Under the pieces are notes generated by a model. It was not told the origin of the DNA, made no database searches, and was given only the letters and a program-made list of their open reading frames with translations. Below, in pieces: positions 37,201 to 47,475 of a stretch of DNA of 64,000 nucleotides. The position numbers were made by a program, and so were the translations under genes. Position 1 is the stretch's first letter. Each line of letters starts with the position of its first letter. Source of the DNA: Atherinomorus stipes (lineage: Eukaryota; Chordata; Actinopteri; Atheriniformes; Atherinidae); the NCBI GenBank assembly GCA_023101725.1, contig JALJCO010003410.1:1165001-1229000 (forward strand), given 5' to 3'.

Positions 37201-38404
37201 GGGGCCGGGCGCTTTGGTGGGGGGTGCGGTTTTGTTTGTGGCTTCCGGGGCTTTGTATGCGGGGCGGGCGCGGGGGGGATCTGTATCTTGTGTGTGGTTG
37301 CTCTTGCGGTGTTGATGTCTTGGGTGCCCGTGTCTCGATGTGGATGCGGTGACGGTATATCTTTCAGCCCTAGTGTTGGGGTAGGTGTGTGGGGAGTGTG
37401 TGTGTGAGCGTGGTGGCGGGGTAGGGGGTGGTAGAGGTGGTGGCGCCCTGGTGTCAGGGGTGAGGGGCAGGGACGTTGGGGTGGGGGCTGGCCTGCCCTG
37501 GGGGGCGTCGTCTGGGGGGTCCGGTCCTCCTGGGTTTCAGTTGGGCCGCCCGGGTCCGGGGGGGGGTGGCTGCTCCTGGGCGCTTGGGCCCTGGGCCCGG
37601 CGCTGTCTCTGCTCCGGGGGACGCCCGGCGCCCGGTGGGGTCGGCAGCTGCTGGTCTTGGTCCGCTGGGGCCTGGGCCCCCAGACTGCAGGGGGCTCCGG
37701 CTGGGGCCGCCTTTTGCCGCCCTCGGGGGATGCATGTCCGCTCTTTGGGGGGGGGTAGCTGGGATCTGGGCCTCTGGGTGGCTGCTGGGGGCCTGGGTCG
37801 TGAGCCTTGCGGGCTTCCTCCTCCTTGCAGAGACGAGGCTGCATCTGCATGACTGTATCACCACGGAGCACCCTTTATTATGCATGTTGACACTGTGACA
37901 CTGCTTCCCATTGCGATGACTAGGTTGTACCTCTTCTCTACTTCCCATTGCGCTGACTAGGTTGTACCTCTTCTGTGCGTAGTTCTGCGTGTGTTTGTAT
38001 GATCTGTGGATATCTAAGCCACCTGCAGGTCCTCCTGTAGGGTATTGCTTGTTTTGTTTTCCAACAGAGACCTTGGTTGTTCAGGGATCGCTGTACAGAT
38101 GTACCAGTGAACTGTGTAAGTGGATTCATGTTTTCTCTCCTCTCTCTCTTCCTCTTCCTTACTCCTTTTTCTCTGTTTCACTTTCTATCATTACCTCTGT
38201 TAACTTTCATTTCTCCTTGTCAGGCCCAGCAGTATGAAATGGAATGGTGTAATAAACAAATGTTTAAATAAAGAAATAAAATGAATAAACATGATATCAA
38301 GTGGAGCCTTACGTTCATAAAGCTCCGCTTGGTAAAGCAAAACTGTTCAACAGAATAAAGCAATCAGATTTCCATTCTGCTTGCTTCGATGCTGGACAGG
38401 ACAA

Positions 38405-38406
<2 letters not shown>
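34238..38406 (+). other. G-rich L1 3' untranslated region
   Basis: From 34240 to about 37830 the plus strand is overwhelmingly G and T with many runs of 4-20 G and TGTGTGGG-type repeats. The final 550 nt are of normal composition and end with AATAAAGAAATAAAATGAATAAA. No protein-like ORF is convincing: the long minus-strand Pro/His/Thr-rich ORFs are the complement of G runs. The density of G runs should allow many G-quadruplexes. The same text is shared by the copy at 53305-55849. Confidence 0.8.
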
Positions 38407-38436
<30 letters not shown>

Positions 38437-38450
38437 AAATATGAAAGGTT

Positions 38451-39495
38451 TCACATTCAAGTGTTCATTTTTGTAAATTAATAGATTAACATGATTGTGT
38501 GGATCTTTTTCATTCAAGTGAAATTATAAAAACCTTTTTTTCCTTTTATGAGTTGTTAGATAAAAGGTTCCAATGCAGAGGTCAGTAAGAGTATAAACTA
38601 TATCATAAAGTGGGGACAATTACACTGATTTGTTTTTGGAAACTTACAAAGACAACAGGAATTTGAGAAAAATCTTTATAATCTGATTTTCAGCATTTAG
38701 TTTAGTCATCTTAGCGAGTTATTTGCCCCAAGATTTTTAAAATATGAATTAGAGGTAAGTGACAGGAAAAACTACAATACAGTGATTTTACATAATTTTT
38801 TATTTTTGTGACATTTTCATCTGACAGGTGATGAAGGTCCAGGTAGTAGTTTGTCTTTAAACAGCATCTGTACAGTGAGACAATGAAATAAGTCAGAGGC
38901 ACTAAAAATAAATAGATTTGCAATTAACTCCAGAATTACAATCACCTCTTCTGAGATGCTTCTTTGCCAGTTCAGCAGTGGGTGCTGGTTGAATGGGTGG
39001 AATTGGGCCAGGTCTTCTGGGATCAAGGTGCTGCGTTCTTCTAACCGGCTCCTCTCACCTGAAGCCAGCCTCTTCTCCACCTCTTGGTCTGCAGTTCCCA
39101 GATAGGTCCAGAAGTTTTGGGAGTTTACTGCATACATCACCGCCTGGCATGTGCTTTGTAGAGCCTCTTGTATCTGGGGAAAAAACAAAAGCTGTTATTT
39201 CAAAAATACATTTGAGGTTCAGTTAGTTATAAACAATATCATGGCTGCAATGTTTATATTCTTTAGTACACAATATAAAGAATTATAGAATGAACTATAA
39301 ATTTCATCGTGAAAAAACGCCACACACATCTTTCTCTCCATCTTTAGTGAATGGTCTCAGTCTGGAGGTGAAAGTTATGATCCGAAGCACCAAGAAGTCT
39401 GGCCTCAAACCAGAGGTGAAAAAGTGTAGCACTGCTGGTATACATGGGAATGTGGCTGTGATCTGTAAGGGATACAGTTTGATATTTTTGTCATT
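38451..39495. other. Unique sequence between L1 copies, with possible exons
   Basis: This is AT-rich unique sequence. The only protein-like segments are the minus-strand exon candidate at 39059-39173 and a short plus-strand open stretch at 39345-39470 (SLEVKVMIRSTKKSGLKPEV) preceded by a CTTTAG acceptor-like site. Neither is recognised. Confidence 0.4.
39059..39173 (-). CDS. Candidate exon of an unidentified minus-strand gene
   Basis: On the minus strand, TTTTTTCCCCAG (acceptor) precedes 115 nt reading IQEALQSTCQAVMYAVNSQN then FWTYLGTADQEVEKRLAS, followed by a CTTCAG|GTGAGA donor. The composition is protein-like, with mixed hydrophobic and charged residues. The frame stays open past the donor (LIPEDLAQFHPFNQHPLLNW...) to 38817, so it may instead be a terminal exon. 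An AATAAA on the minus strand lies near 38800. No family recognised. It might be a remnant of a neighbouring gene cut by L1 insertions. Confidence 0.35.
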
Positions 39496-40012
39496 TCTTT
39501 TTTTTTTTTTCTTTTTTACTTGTCCTGTCCAGCATCAAAGCAAGCAGAATGGAAATCTGATTGCTTTATTTTGTTGAACAGTTTTTCTTTACCAAACGGA
39601 GCTTTATGAACATAAGGCTCCACTTGATATCCTGTTTATTCATTTTATTTTATTTCTTTAATTAAGCATTTGTCTATACCCGCATTCCATATCATACTGC
39701 TGGGCTTGACAAGGGAGAAATGAAAGTTAACAGAGGTAATGATAGAAAGTGGAACAGAGAGAAAGGAGTAAGGAAGAGGAAGAGGAAGAGAGAGAGAGGG
39801 AGAGAGAGGAGAGAAAACATGAATCCACTTACACAGTTCACTGGTACATCTGTACAGCAATCCCTAAACAACATTCCAAGGTCTCTGTCGGAAAACAAAA
39901 CAAGCAATCCCCTACAGGAGGACCTGCAGGTGGCTTAAATATCCTCAGATCATACAAACACACGCAGAACTACGCAGAGAAGAGGTACAACCTAGTCAGC
40001 GCAACGGGAAGC
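39496..40012 (-). mobile_element. 5'-truncated L1 copy, minus strand
   Basis: A poly(T) at about 39498-39518 is followed by the reverse complement of the last 480 bp of the L1 at 38406 and leftwards, beginning CTTGTCCTGTCCAGCATC. The match stops near 40012 (AACGGGAAGCGG). Several substitutions relative to the full-length copy show it is older. It abuts, and seems to interrupt, the MITE-related sequence at 40010-40590. Confidence 0.8.
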
Positions 40013-40590
40013 GGAAAGAAAGCCATAACTAGACAGCTGTGGAGTCTGCAGTTACCACGCAACGAGAGTGGAGCACTATGGGTAATTCTCGTCTGCTAGG
40101 ATGTCCCATTTCAGCAGCCTACCGTTTCAGGAGGCTGCTTCGGAGTGTGTGGACTACGTAGCACACTCTGTAGCCTACGTAGTCTGCGCACTTCGCTGTC
40201 TGCACACTTGAACATGAGTCACAGCTGCAGTATCCTTCGTTTCAGGCCAAACAGAGTGCGGGTTTGGAGGCTAGATTCAGAGGATCCTCCAGACATTTTT
40301 GAAACGGGACAGGACTTGGCGCACTGCCGTGACGTATGCAGCTGACGAATCCGCACTTTGCAGTCTGCAGACTTCAACATGAGACACACCCGTAGATAGC
40401 AGTAAGCGGCAGCAACGAATGAATGAATGCACCAGGCAAACAGAGTAGGTAGGATGTCCCATTTCAGCAGCCTACCGTTTCAGGAGGCTGCTTTGGAGTG
40501 TGCGGACTAGGTAGCACACTCTGTAGCCTACGTAGCCTAGTCTGTGCACTTCGCAGTCTGCACACTTCAACATGAGACACGCCTTACAAA
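40010..40590 (-). mobile_element. MITE-related sequence (family of 16111-17252)
   Basis: CTGCAGTTACC, TAGGATGTCCCATTTCAGCAG, CTTCAACATGAGACACGCC and related blocks match the 16111-17252 element in inverse orientation. Part of the block (AGCAGCCTACCGTTTCAGGA) occurs twice (40112 and 40467), indicating an internal duplication or two adjacent copies. Confidence 0.6.
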
Positions 40591-41115
40591 AGCCAAATGT
40601 TCTCTTCTTCTTCACTTTCTGACATCACAATAACAATGAATAGCACCCCTTAGTGGCGACCCGCAATCATCATTTCACATCACTACAACAGGAATGAAAG
40701 GATGGCTTGTGCGACAAACGACACATCTACATTTCCCCATATCTGAACGTAGCTGTGATTGCAGTCCATAATTTAAAATAAATTAACAAAATCTGCACAA
40801 GGCAGAGAATTTAGTGACAGTTGATACAGACAAACCCTGCAAAGTTCAATTTCTGTCACAAAGTAAACATGTTGATGCTCCATAAATAAAAATGCTTGCA
40901 TAAATAACTGATACATGTTTCATTTTCACATAAATTCATTACTTTGACTGTTTGTCAAGCATCTCACTCTTTACCTTCACATCTTCTTGCTGAGCTGAGT
41001 GAATCTGTCCCTTTCAAAGGACATTCTGCTGCTGAGTGTGCTCAATACTCTCAATTCTTCATGTCATCATTTCCTGTTTCCTGTCAATAATCCAGTGGGA
41101 GGGACGGATTTGTTA
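40591..41115. other. Intergenic DNA, nothing recognised
   Basis: This is AT-rich unique-looking sequence without a supported ORF or repeat end. Confidence 0.5.
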
Positions 41116-43143
41116 GGCCCCGTCCCAATACCCGCCCTAAACCCTACACCCTTGTATGAAGTGCGCACTTGACAGAAGTGCACATTAAAGGGACTTGAGG
41201 CAGGAATTTGAAAAAAAACAAACATGAATGTCCCTTTTTTTCATACTAATGGGTGATGAAGCGCTAAATACCAAAAATAACGTTTCCTTCAAAACTTCAG
41301 TAATTATTTCACCTACAGCATAAAAGATTAAATATTTCAATGTTTACATCTGAAATGGCATTTTTTTCACCACAGGCAGGAGGTCATCACCAAACATGGA
41401 CATGTTCCGCCTTTATGGTTCAAAACGTCACATGCAGCAATGAATTATGGGCAATGTGCTTCAGCAAAGTCTGCATGGATGCGGACTTCACTGAAGTGTG
41501 GATTGAGGGCGCAAAAGGGGCGTGATGGACTTCTGCCCTCGAGCAGCCCTGGAGAATTGGGACATGCTACGCACTTCAACCCCTCAACGGGAGCGTGCAT
41601 TCTAGGGGCGCAAGGGTGGAAGTGCGGGTATTGGGACGGGGCCTTAGTTTCCATCTAACCGGATCAGGATCATTTTGATCCAATCCACCAAAGTTTGGAA
41701 ATACCCAGATATTAATCTGAGATCCAAGGACCTGAATCCAAGAATTTGGAAATTCAGATCATTTCGATCTGGATTCAGAGTTTTGAAATACTGGGCCCAG
41801 ATGAAAATACGGCCCCGTCCCAATACCCACACTTCCACCCTTGCGCCCCTAGAATGCGCGCTCCCGTTGAGGGGTTGAAGTGCGTAGTGTGTCCCAATTC
41901 TCCAGGGCTGCTCGAGGGCGGAAGTCCGCCACGCCCCCTTTGCGCCCTTAATCCACACTTCAGTGAAGTCTGCATCTATGCAGACTTTACTGAAGTCTGC
42001 ATAGACTTCAGTGCAGACTGAAGCATATTGCCCATAATTCATTGCTGCATGTGACGTTTTGAACCATAAAGGCGGAACATGTCCATGTTTGGTGATGAGC
42101 TCCTGCCTGTGGTAAAAAAAAAAAAGCTATTTCAGATGTAAAGATTGAAATATTTAATCTTTTGTGCTGTAGGTGAAATAATTACTGTAGTTTGCCATGT
42201 TACTTCGGAATATACTTTGAATATTAAAAATCAAAGCATTTGAATAATGAAAGTTATCAGTTTACTGATAAAAGTAGCTAAATTCATTTTTTATTCAAAA
42301 ACTTTATTTACACAGGCAAGTCCAGTCGAGACGCAGCGTCTTTAACAAGGGAGACCTGTTTACCTGACATAGTTTAGTTTAGTTTATTATGGATCCCCAT
42401 TAGTCTTCACCAGTGAGGAATATTCTTCCTGGGATCCAGATCAACATAAATTTTGAACATACAATCAACAAAAACACAGATTAACTAAATTAAAATACAA
42501 TACTAAGCAAACATTTTGATAGAAAAAAGCAAAAATTAAATAAGTATACAATACCAAAGCATCTATTTACAATTAAATTAAGGATAAAAATAATTATGCA
42601 GCCATACTTCTGTAAGCCTTACAACTCATGTGATTATTACGGGTCTCAGTTTCCAATGTAACTCAAAGAACTTATACATGTTTTTATGGACATGTGGACA
42701 TTTATGGACATTCTATGCTAACGATAACAGTCACAGAGCAACAATTAAATCATTGTTATACATTTGTTTAGAATGTAACAGTTATTTAACCTGTACTGGT
42801 GAAATTCTACAGCCATCTTACAGAAATTAGTTCAGTAAGTCATTTATTTATTTATTAAACGTGTGTGGATTTCATAACATCTATTTTACAAGGACAGATG
42901 AAATGGACTTTATTCAGTTTATGTTTAAAAAATTATGCCTCTTCACCAGGAACAGAGATGAAGCTGAGTTTGGCAGCAATGACATGAAATGACGTGGTGC
43001 AAAATGGAGGAACCATCACTGTCCCAATTCTGCCTTTTTCCCGCACTTGCAACCTGCACACTCCAACCCTTAATGTGCACTTCTGCCAAGTGTGCACTAC
43101 ATACAAGGGTGTAGGGTTTAGGGTGGGTATTGGGACGGGGCCT
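41116..43143. mobile_element. 2-kb TIR element containing a large palindrome
   Basis: The left end GGCCCCGTCCCAATACCCGC and right end, whose complement begins TAGGCCCCGTCCCAATACCC, share about 80 bp of inverted homology including CTAAACCCTACACCCTTGTA. Inside, 41305-41643 and 41813-42184 form inverted arms of about 340-370 bp, with a spacer rich in GATCC/GGATC half-sites. The inner arms also end in GGCCCCGTCCCAATACCC, so the region probably holds two related copies facing each other. No transposase ORF is seen. Confidence 0.65.
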
Positions 43144-43189
43144 ACATATCTAGTTCTTTACATGGAGATTTTTTAATTCTTTAAAAGTG

Positions 43190-43284
43190 AAAAGAATTAC
43201 TTTTCATTTATTGCTCCTTTAAGCACCCTGAGGTGACATTGTCATGAATTGACGCTATACAAGTAAAGCTGAATTGAATTGAAT
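43190..43284 (+). mobile_element. LINE/SINE 3' tail fragment
   Basis: GCACCCTGAGGTGACATTG to GCTATACAAGTAAAGCTGAA, ending (GAATT)n, resembles the 3' tail of L2-type elements such as that at 20306. Confidence 0.5.
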
Positions 43285-44062
43285 AAGGGATTATCATGCT
43301 TCCATGTTCCGGTTTCAGGAACTTGAAACATTTAGCCACTTCTCTTCTGGGCCAGTTCAACAGTAGCTGAATTCAATGTCCCTGCTTTGTTCTACTTCGT
43401 AAATTGAATAAACACCAACCCTACTTAAATTTTCATTAATTCCCTACTGGAGTGAAACTAAAGAAGTGGATCAAAGCGATTCGCTGGAGTGAAGACGAAC
43501 TTTATAATAAACAACGTAAGCCTAGCACATTTGTTTGTAGCCAGCACTTCAATGATGCTAACAGCTGACGTAAGCAGGCTAGCATTAGCTGATGTGCCTA
43601 ACTTTGTGCGTCTTAAAACACACAAGCATTTGAAAATAGGGTCTGTACCCTCCCATTTCCAGTGGAACAACTGGGGACTGCCAAGAAAGGAGACGCTTTC
43701 AGATGCTTGTGTGTTTTCAGTCGCACAAAGTTAGGCACGTCATCAAACGCAAGCTGGCTAATGCTAGCCTGCTAATGCTAGCCTGCTAACACCATAGTGT
43801 AGTCTGCCGGCTACAAACAAACATGCTACGTTGTTTTATTATAAAGTTCGGCCCTTCACCGCGGCGAATGATCCACTTTTGATGCACTTCTTCCTTCGAA
43901 TCACTTCAGTCGAGAATAAATTAAAACTTAAGTATGGTTGGCGTTTATCCGATTTACAAAGTGTATCAGAGCAGGGACATTGGATTAACCTATTGTTGAA
44001 ATGGCCCGGATGAGGAAACACCTAGATTCCGGAAAGTTCCGGAAAGCATGATAATCCCCTAT
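43285..44062. mobile_element. Fold-back element, about 290-bp arms
   Basis: The outer ends GGGATTATCATGCTTCC and GGAAAGCATGATAATCCCC are inverted. Matching blocks continue inward (CCAATGTCCCTGCT-type, GAACTTTATAATAAA, TTTGTTTGTAGCC) to a central region around 43610-43710. No transposase was found. Confidence 0.7.
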
Positions 44063-44480
44063 TGAACAAACCAGGGAATCCTGAATGTACTGTAGCTACT
44101 TTGATCTTAGACAATTCAGTGCTTTGTAAACTAAAAGCAGGATTTTTAAGTAAATCTTTTTGAAAAACAGGAAGCGAGCGTAAAGATTCGGGTCCAGCAG
44201 CTTGCTGGAGATCTCTGCTCACCATTTAAAACTATAAAATGTTCAGGGATGTGGTGGTGGAATGCTGAGTGCTTCTCTAGAAAAGCACTCGAAGAGCGCA
44301 GACCTTTGCAAGGGGCTTGTTCTCCCTCCACCATTTTATAGTTCTATATGGTGAGCAGATATCTCCAGCATGAGGATCCCCCATGTGGCCAAATCTCGCA
44401 ATGACACGGAATCTTTTTTTAAAAATGTCCCACATTCCACAATTTCCACATTATGATAAGGTCCGAGTTGCCATGGCAGC
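44063..44480. other. Intergenic DNA upstream of gene C
   Basis: This is unassigned, with a small inverted motif (GGTGAGCAGATATCTCC and GGAGATCTCTGCTCACC) at 44206-44370. No coding evidence. Confidence 0.45.
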
Positions 44481-44490
44481 ATATTCTCCC

Positions 44491-44500
44491 AAAATATATT
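44491..44500 (+). promoter_or_regulatory. Possible TATA box of gene C
   Basis: AAAATATATT lies about 95 nt before the proposed ATG, a position similar to the TATA box of gene D. Neither the CACCTG hexamer nor the TCTCTGAC/AGTTGTCT pair of genes B and D is seen here. Confidence 0.25.
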
Positions 44501-44591
44501 TTCAGAATTCCCAAAAGTTGCGTTTAAGTGGCATACATCATATGTGTGTAGGCCAGCTTCATAAACTAGACCCTGGACAGGACTGCCAATG

Positions 44592-45930
44592 ATGGTTCAA
44601 GTGATATTTTTCTTGAAGTAAGATTCCAGTATGTCTGATCTAATACATTAAGTTAAAATTTCAAAATCAATACTTGTTTTAATATAGCTGCTTTCTCTAG
44701 ATTTTTGCTGTTGGCTCTGCTTGCTGTTGAAGGACATCAAGTAAATGGTGAGCTTGATTTAAAAAAAAAAACAATCACCCAATTTTAATTGAGTTATTCC
44801 AAAGCCAAAATGTGTTCTGTACGAAAGCTTTCAGTTATGGATCTGTTGACAAATATGACAATGGGAAGGTGATGCCAGATCATTCTCAACCATTTGCCTA
44901 TAACCCTCTACATCCTGTTGATCCGTCTACAGTAGAGGGGCAGTTTTACCTTCAGCATCATGGTTACCTGCCCAAGACACTGAAGCACAAGCACAAGTTG
45001 TCTCCCCAGCATCAAGATTACCCGCCCAAGTTGTCTCCCCAGCATCAAGATTACTCGCCCAAGTTGACTCCCGAGCGTCAAGATTACCCGCCTCAGCTGC
45101 CTCCCCAGTATCAAGATTACCCGCCTCAGCTGCCTCCCCAGGGTCAAGATTATCCGCCCCAGCTGCCTCCGCGGCAAAATGGTTATGAGCCAAAGTTGCC
45201 TCCACAGCCTAGCAGTTACCGGCTCAAGTTGTCTCCGCAGCACCCCAGGTACCTTCCCAAGATGCACGAGCCCGAGGGGCTGCCCCCGCAGCACCCCAGG
45301 TACCTTCCCAAGATGCACGAGCCCGAGGGGCCGCCCCCGCAGCACCCCAGGTACCTTCCCAAGATGCACGAGCCCGAGGGGCCGCCCCCACAGCACCCCA
45401 GGTACCCTCCCAAGACGCACGAGCCTGAGGGGCCGCCCCCACAGCACCCCAGGTACCCTCCCAAGACGCACCAGCCCGAGGGGCCGCCCCCACAGCACCC
45501 CAGGTACCCTCCCAAGACACATCAGCCCAAGGGGCCGCCCCCACAGCACCCCAGGTACCCTCCCAAGATGCACCAGCCCAAGGCGCCACCACAGCACTCC
45601 AGCTTCCCTCCCAAGATGCACCATCCCAAGACACATAAGCCCAAGGGGCCGCCCCCACAGCACCCCAGGTACCCTCCCAAGATGCACCAGCCCAAGGCGC
45701 CCCCACAGCACCCCAGCTTCCCTCCCAAGAAGCACGAGCCCAAGGCGCCACACCAGCACCCCGGCTTCCCTCCCAAGAAGCACGAGCCCAAGGCGCCACA
45801 CCAGCACCCCGGCTTCCCTCCCAAGAAGCATGAGCCCAAGGCTCCCCCTAAGCAGCCACACTACCAAGCCAGGAAAAGTGTCTTCAGAGTGCCCTATATA
45901 CCACGGGTGCAAAAGAAGCCACGCTTCTAG
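44592..45930 (+). CDS. Gene C: secreted His/Lys/Pro/Tyr-rich repeat protein (3 exons)
   Basis: The exons are 44592-44617, 44701-44747 and 44828-45930, giving 1176 nt (391 aa plus stop). Exon 2 is again 47 nt, phases 2 and 1. The leader is MVQVIFFLKFLLLALLAVEG, then HQVNA; the mature start AFSYGSVDKYDNGKVMPDHS aligns with gene B. Residues about 60-135 are 10-aa repeats (Q-x-QDYPP-x-LPP). About 140-365 are twelve 17-residue-type repeats (QHPRYPPKTHQPEG-like). The repeats shift from HEPEG through HQPKG to HEPKA, so the chain becomes progressively basic. The C-terminus is YIPRVQKKPRF. There is no Cys in the mature part. The exon 3 acceptor (GTACGAAAG) is weak, but the alternative upstream AG leads to a stop. 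Tyr-Pro-Pro-Lys content recalls adhesive or cross-linked structural proteins by composition only. Confidence 0.75.
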
Positions 45931-46018
45931 ATGATGCAATCTCAGGTTTGACCCTGGCAGTTTCTTGTTGAGGTATACAAGTTTGACCTGTGATAATTTT
46001 GTTTTCCCTCTGTTTTAG

Positions 46019-46060
46019 GCACACCAAAGGCAATGTTGACCCTTCTGTACTTGGCATTAA
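46019..46060 (+). other. Proposed 3' UTR exon of gene C
   Basis: An acceptor (CCCTCTGTTTTAG) at 46018 follows a donor CTCAG|GTTTGA at 45945/45946, giving a 73-nt intron entirely after the stop codon. The exon starts GCACACC and reaches ATTAAA at about 46052. Gene D has the same arrangement, its exon starting GCACAAAC. The donor is not strong. Confidence 0.45.
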
Positions 46061-46194
46061 ACATGGCTTTGTCTCTGGGATTTCCTGTGGTAAAGTATTT
46101 CTAGTTGATGCTCAGTCGCTGTTTTTGGCATCTTTACATCTTTGAACTTTTGACGTGCCAACTTTCAGCTTTGTTGCAGGGCTTGACCATGTGT

Positions 46195-46310
46195 CTAGAG
46201 CAGTGGTTCTCAAACTGGGGGGTGGGCCCCCCAGGGGGGGCTCAGGGCTCTGTCAGGGGGAGCCCAGCCAGGCCCAGTTTTTGTACTTTTAACAAAAAAT
46301 GGGCATATTC
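46195..46310. mobile_element. Fragment of a hAT-like element end
   Basis: CAGTGGTTCTCAAACTGGGG followed by a GGGCCCCCCAGGGGGG block is a familiar transposon terminus in vertebrate genomes. Only one end is seen, and the other could not be located. Confidence 0.4.
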
Positions 46311-46589
46311 TTCCAAGTAATGATTTACAGCTAGCGTACTCTGGGCTAAACACTATCTGAATTCTTAACTAACAGGAGCTAATGGAGATTAGTCTCCTTA
46401 GCGGCGGGCTAAAGGTAAGACATGCTTAGACTTGCTATTAGCTGATTAAAAACCACCATTGTGCTCCTCTGCTACACCCTGAACCTTTACCGAGAGCAAA
46501 CAAGGAGCTAGGCCAGCATCCAGGATTAAATGTTTACATCAATCAGTCTGATTGCCACTCACCTTGTTGCTATGTATTAATGTGGTCAA

Positions 46590-47160
46590 TACAGTACTCA
46601 AAATTATTCATACCATCCAATTAAAGATGGAAAAAAAAATCAGCTGTCAGTGAAATAAAATGAAATGGACAAAAATGATAAATACGAAAATTATGACATT
46701 GATTTTGAATTGTGGTTTAAAAGAAGCATATTTTTTAAAAAACCCACAAAAAATAAGACAAGTAAACAAGCATGATGGGGCTCCAAAGCTAAAATTTTGT
46801 TGAGCAACACTTTGAGGAAATGGCTGCAATCAGATGTTTTCTGTAATGTTAAAGACTTCTACAGCTGTTGACAGGTATTTTGGCCCACTGTTCAAAAGCG
46901 ATACTGTATTTAGAATACAATGGAAAAAAATAGAATAGAATAGGCTTTATTGTTGTTATACTACAAGTAGTTCCAACAAAATTGCATTTGCTAAAAGCAC
47001 CATAGCTAGAAAGCAGTATTTCACTATTACTATAAGAATTTCACAATTATGATTTTGTAAATTTTTATTATCAGTTTCTTTAGTTTCTTGTTTAATTACT
47101 ATTGTGAATTTAGCCTTTTCTTTAATTGGAAGGTATGAATAATTTTGAGGACAACTGTAT
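46590..47160. mobile_element. Tc1/mariner-type MITE, second copy
   Basis: The ends TACAGTACTCAAAATTATTC and GAATAATTTTGAGGACAACTG correspond to those of the copy at 2377-2890. An AGAAT block and extra sequence at 46920-47040 indicate a nested insertion. Confidence 0.75.
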
Positions 47161-47164
47161 ACAT

Positions 47165-47475
47165 CTTAGGTAGATAATACACACACACACACACACACAT
47201 ACTGTATATATATATGAGTGTGTATATATGTGTATATGTATATATATATATACTCACAAAAAGTTAGAGATATTAAATTTTAGGTCAAAATTTAAGGAAA
47301 ATGTCAAATCTTCACACCTGATTGACATATCATGAATGCTGGACATTTAACTGGAATTATGTCGTAATTTCTCCATCTCAAACAGCTTCTTGAAAGAAAA
47401 GCTAACAATGGTGGCTACACCAAATAACCCTTACTTTCTGTGAGTGGTGTATGTATGTATATATATATATTTATA
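47165..47475. repeat. (CA)n and (TA)n microsatellites
   Basis: CA repeats (47180-47199) and TATATG/TATA blocks at 47200-47255 and 47450-47472 flank a short unassigned segment. Confidence 0.8.

Larger units (their letters stand above)
28753..38436 (+). mobile_element. Full-length L1 retrotransposon, 9.7 kb
   Basis: The element is bounded by a perfect 14-bp direct repeat AAATATGAAAGGTT (28739-28752 and 38437-38450). It has a 5' UTR of about 270 bp, ORF1 (29022-29813), an ORF2 with endonuclease, RT and C-terminal Cys/His motif (30506-34237) carrying two frameshifts, a G-rich 3' UTR of about 4 kb, AATAAA near the end, and a terminal poly(A) of about 30 nt (38407-38436). A perfect TSD and intact ORF1 suggest recent insertion. 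A 5'-truncated copy (53305-55849) and a short minus-strand copy (39496-40012) share its 3' end. Confidence 0.88.

Noticed and set aside
34655..37871. Pro/His/Thr-rich minus-strand ORFs and Gly-rich plus-strand ORFs in the L1 3' UTR (also at 53740-55299)
   Set aside because: Translations of G runs and GT repeats; not related to the four proline-rich genes and present in both L1 copies with frame-changing length differences.
44908..45939. Minus-strand ORFs opposite gene C
   Set aside because: Leu/Gly/Ala/Trp-rich translations of the complement of a Pro/His repeat; stop-free by repeat composition.
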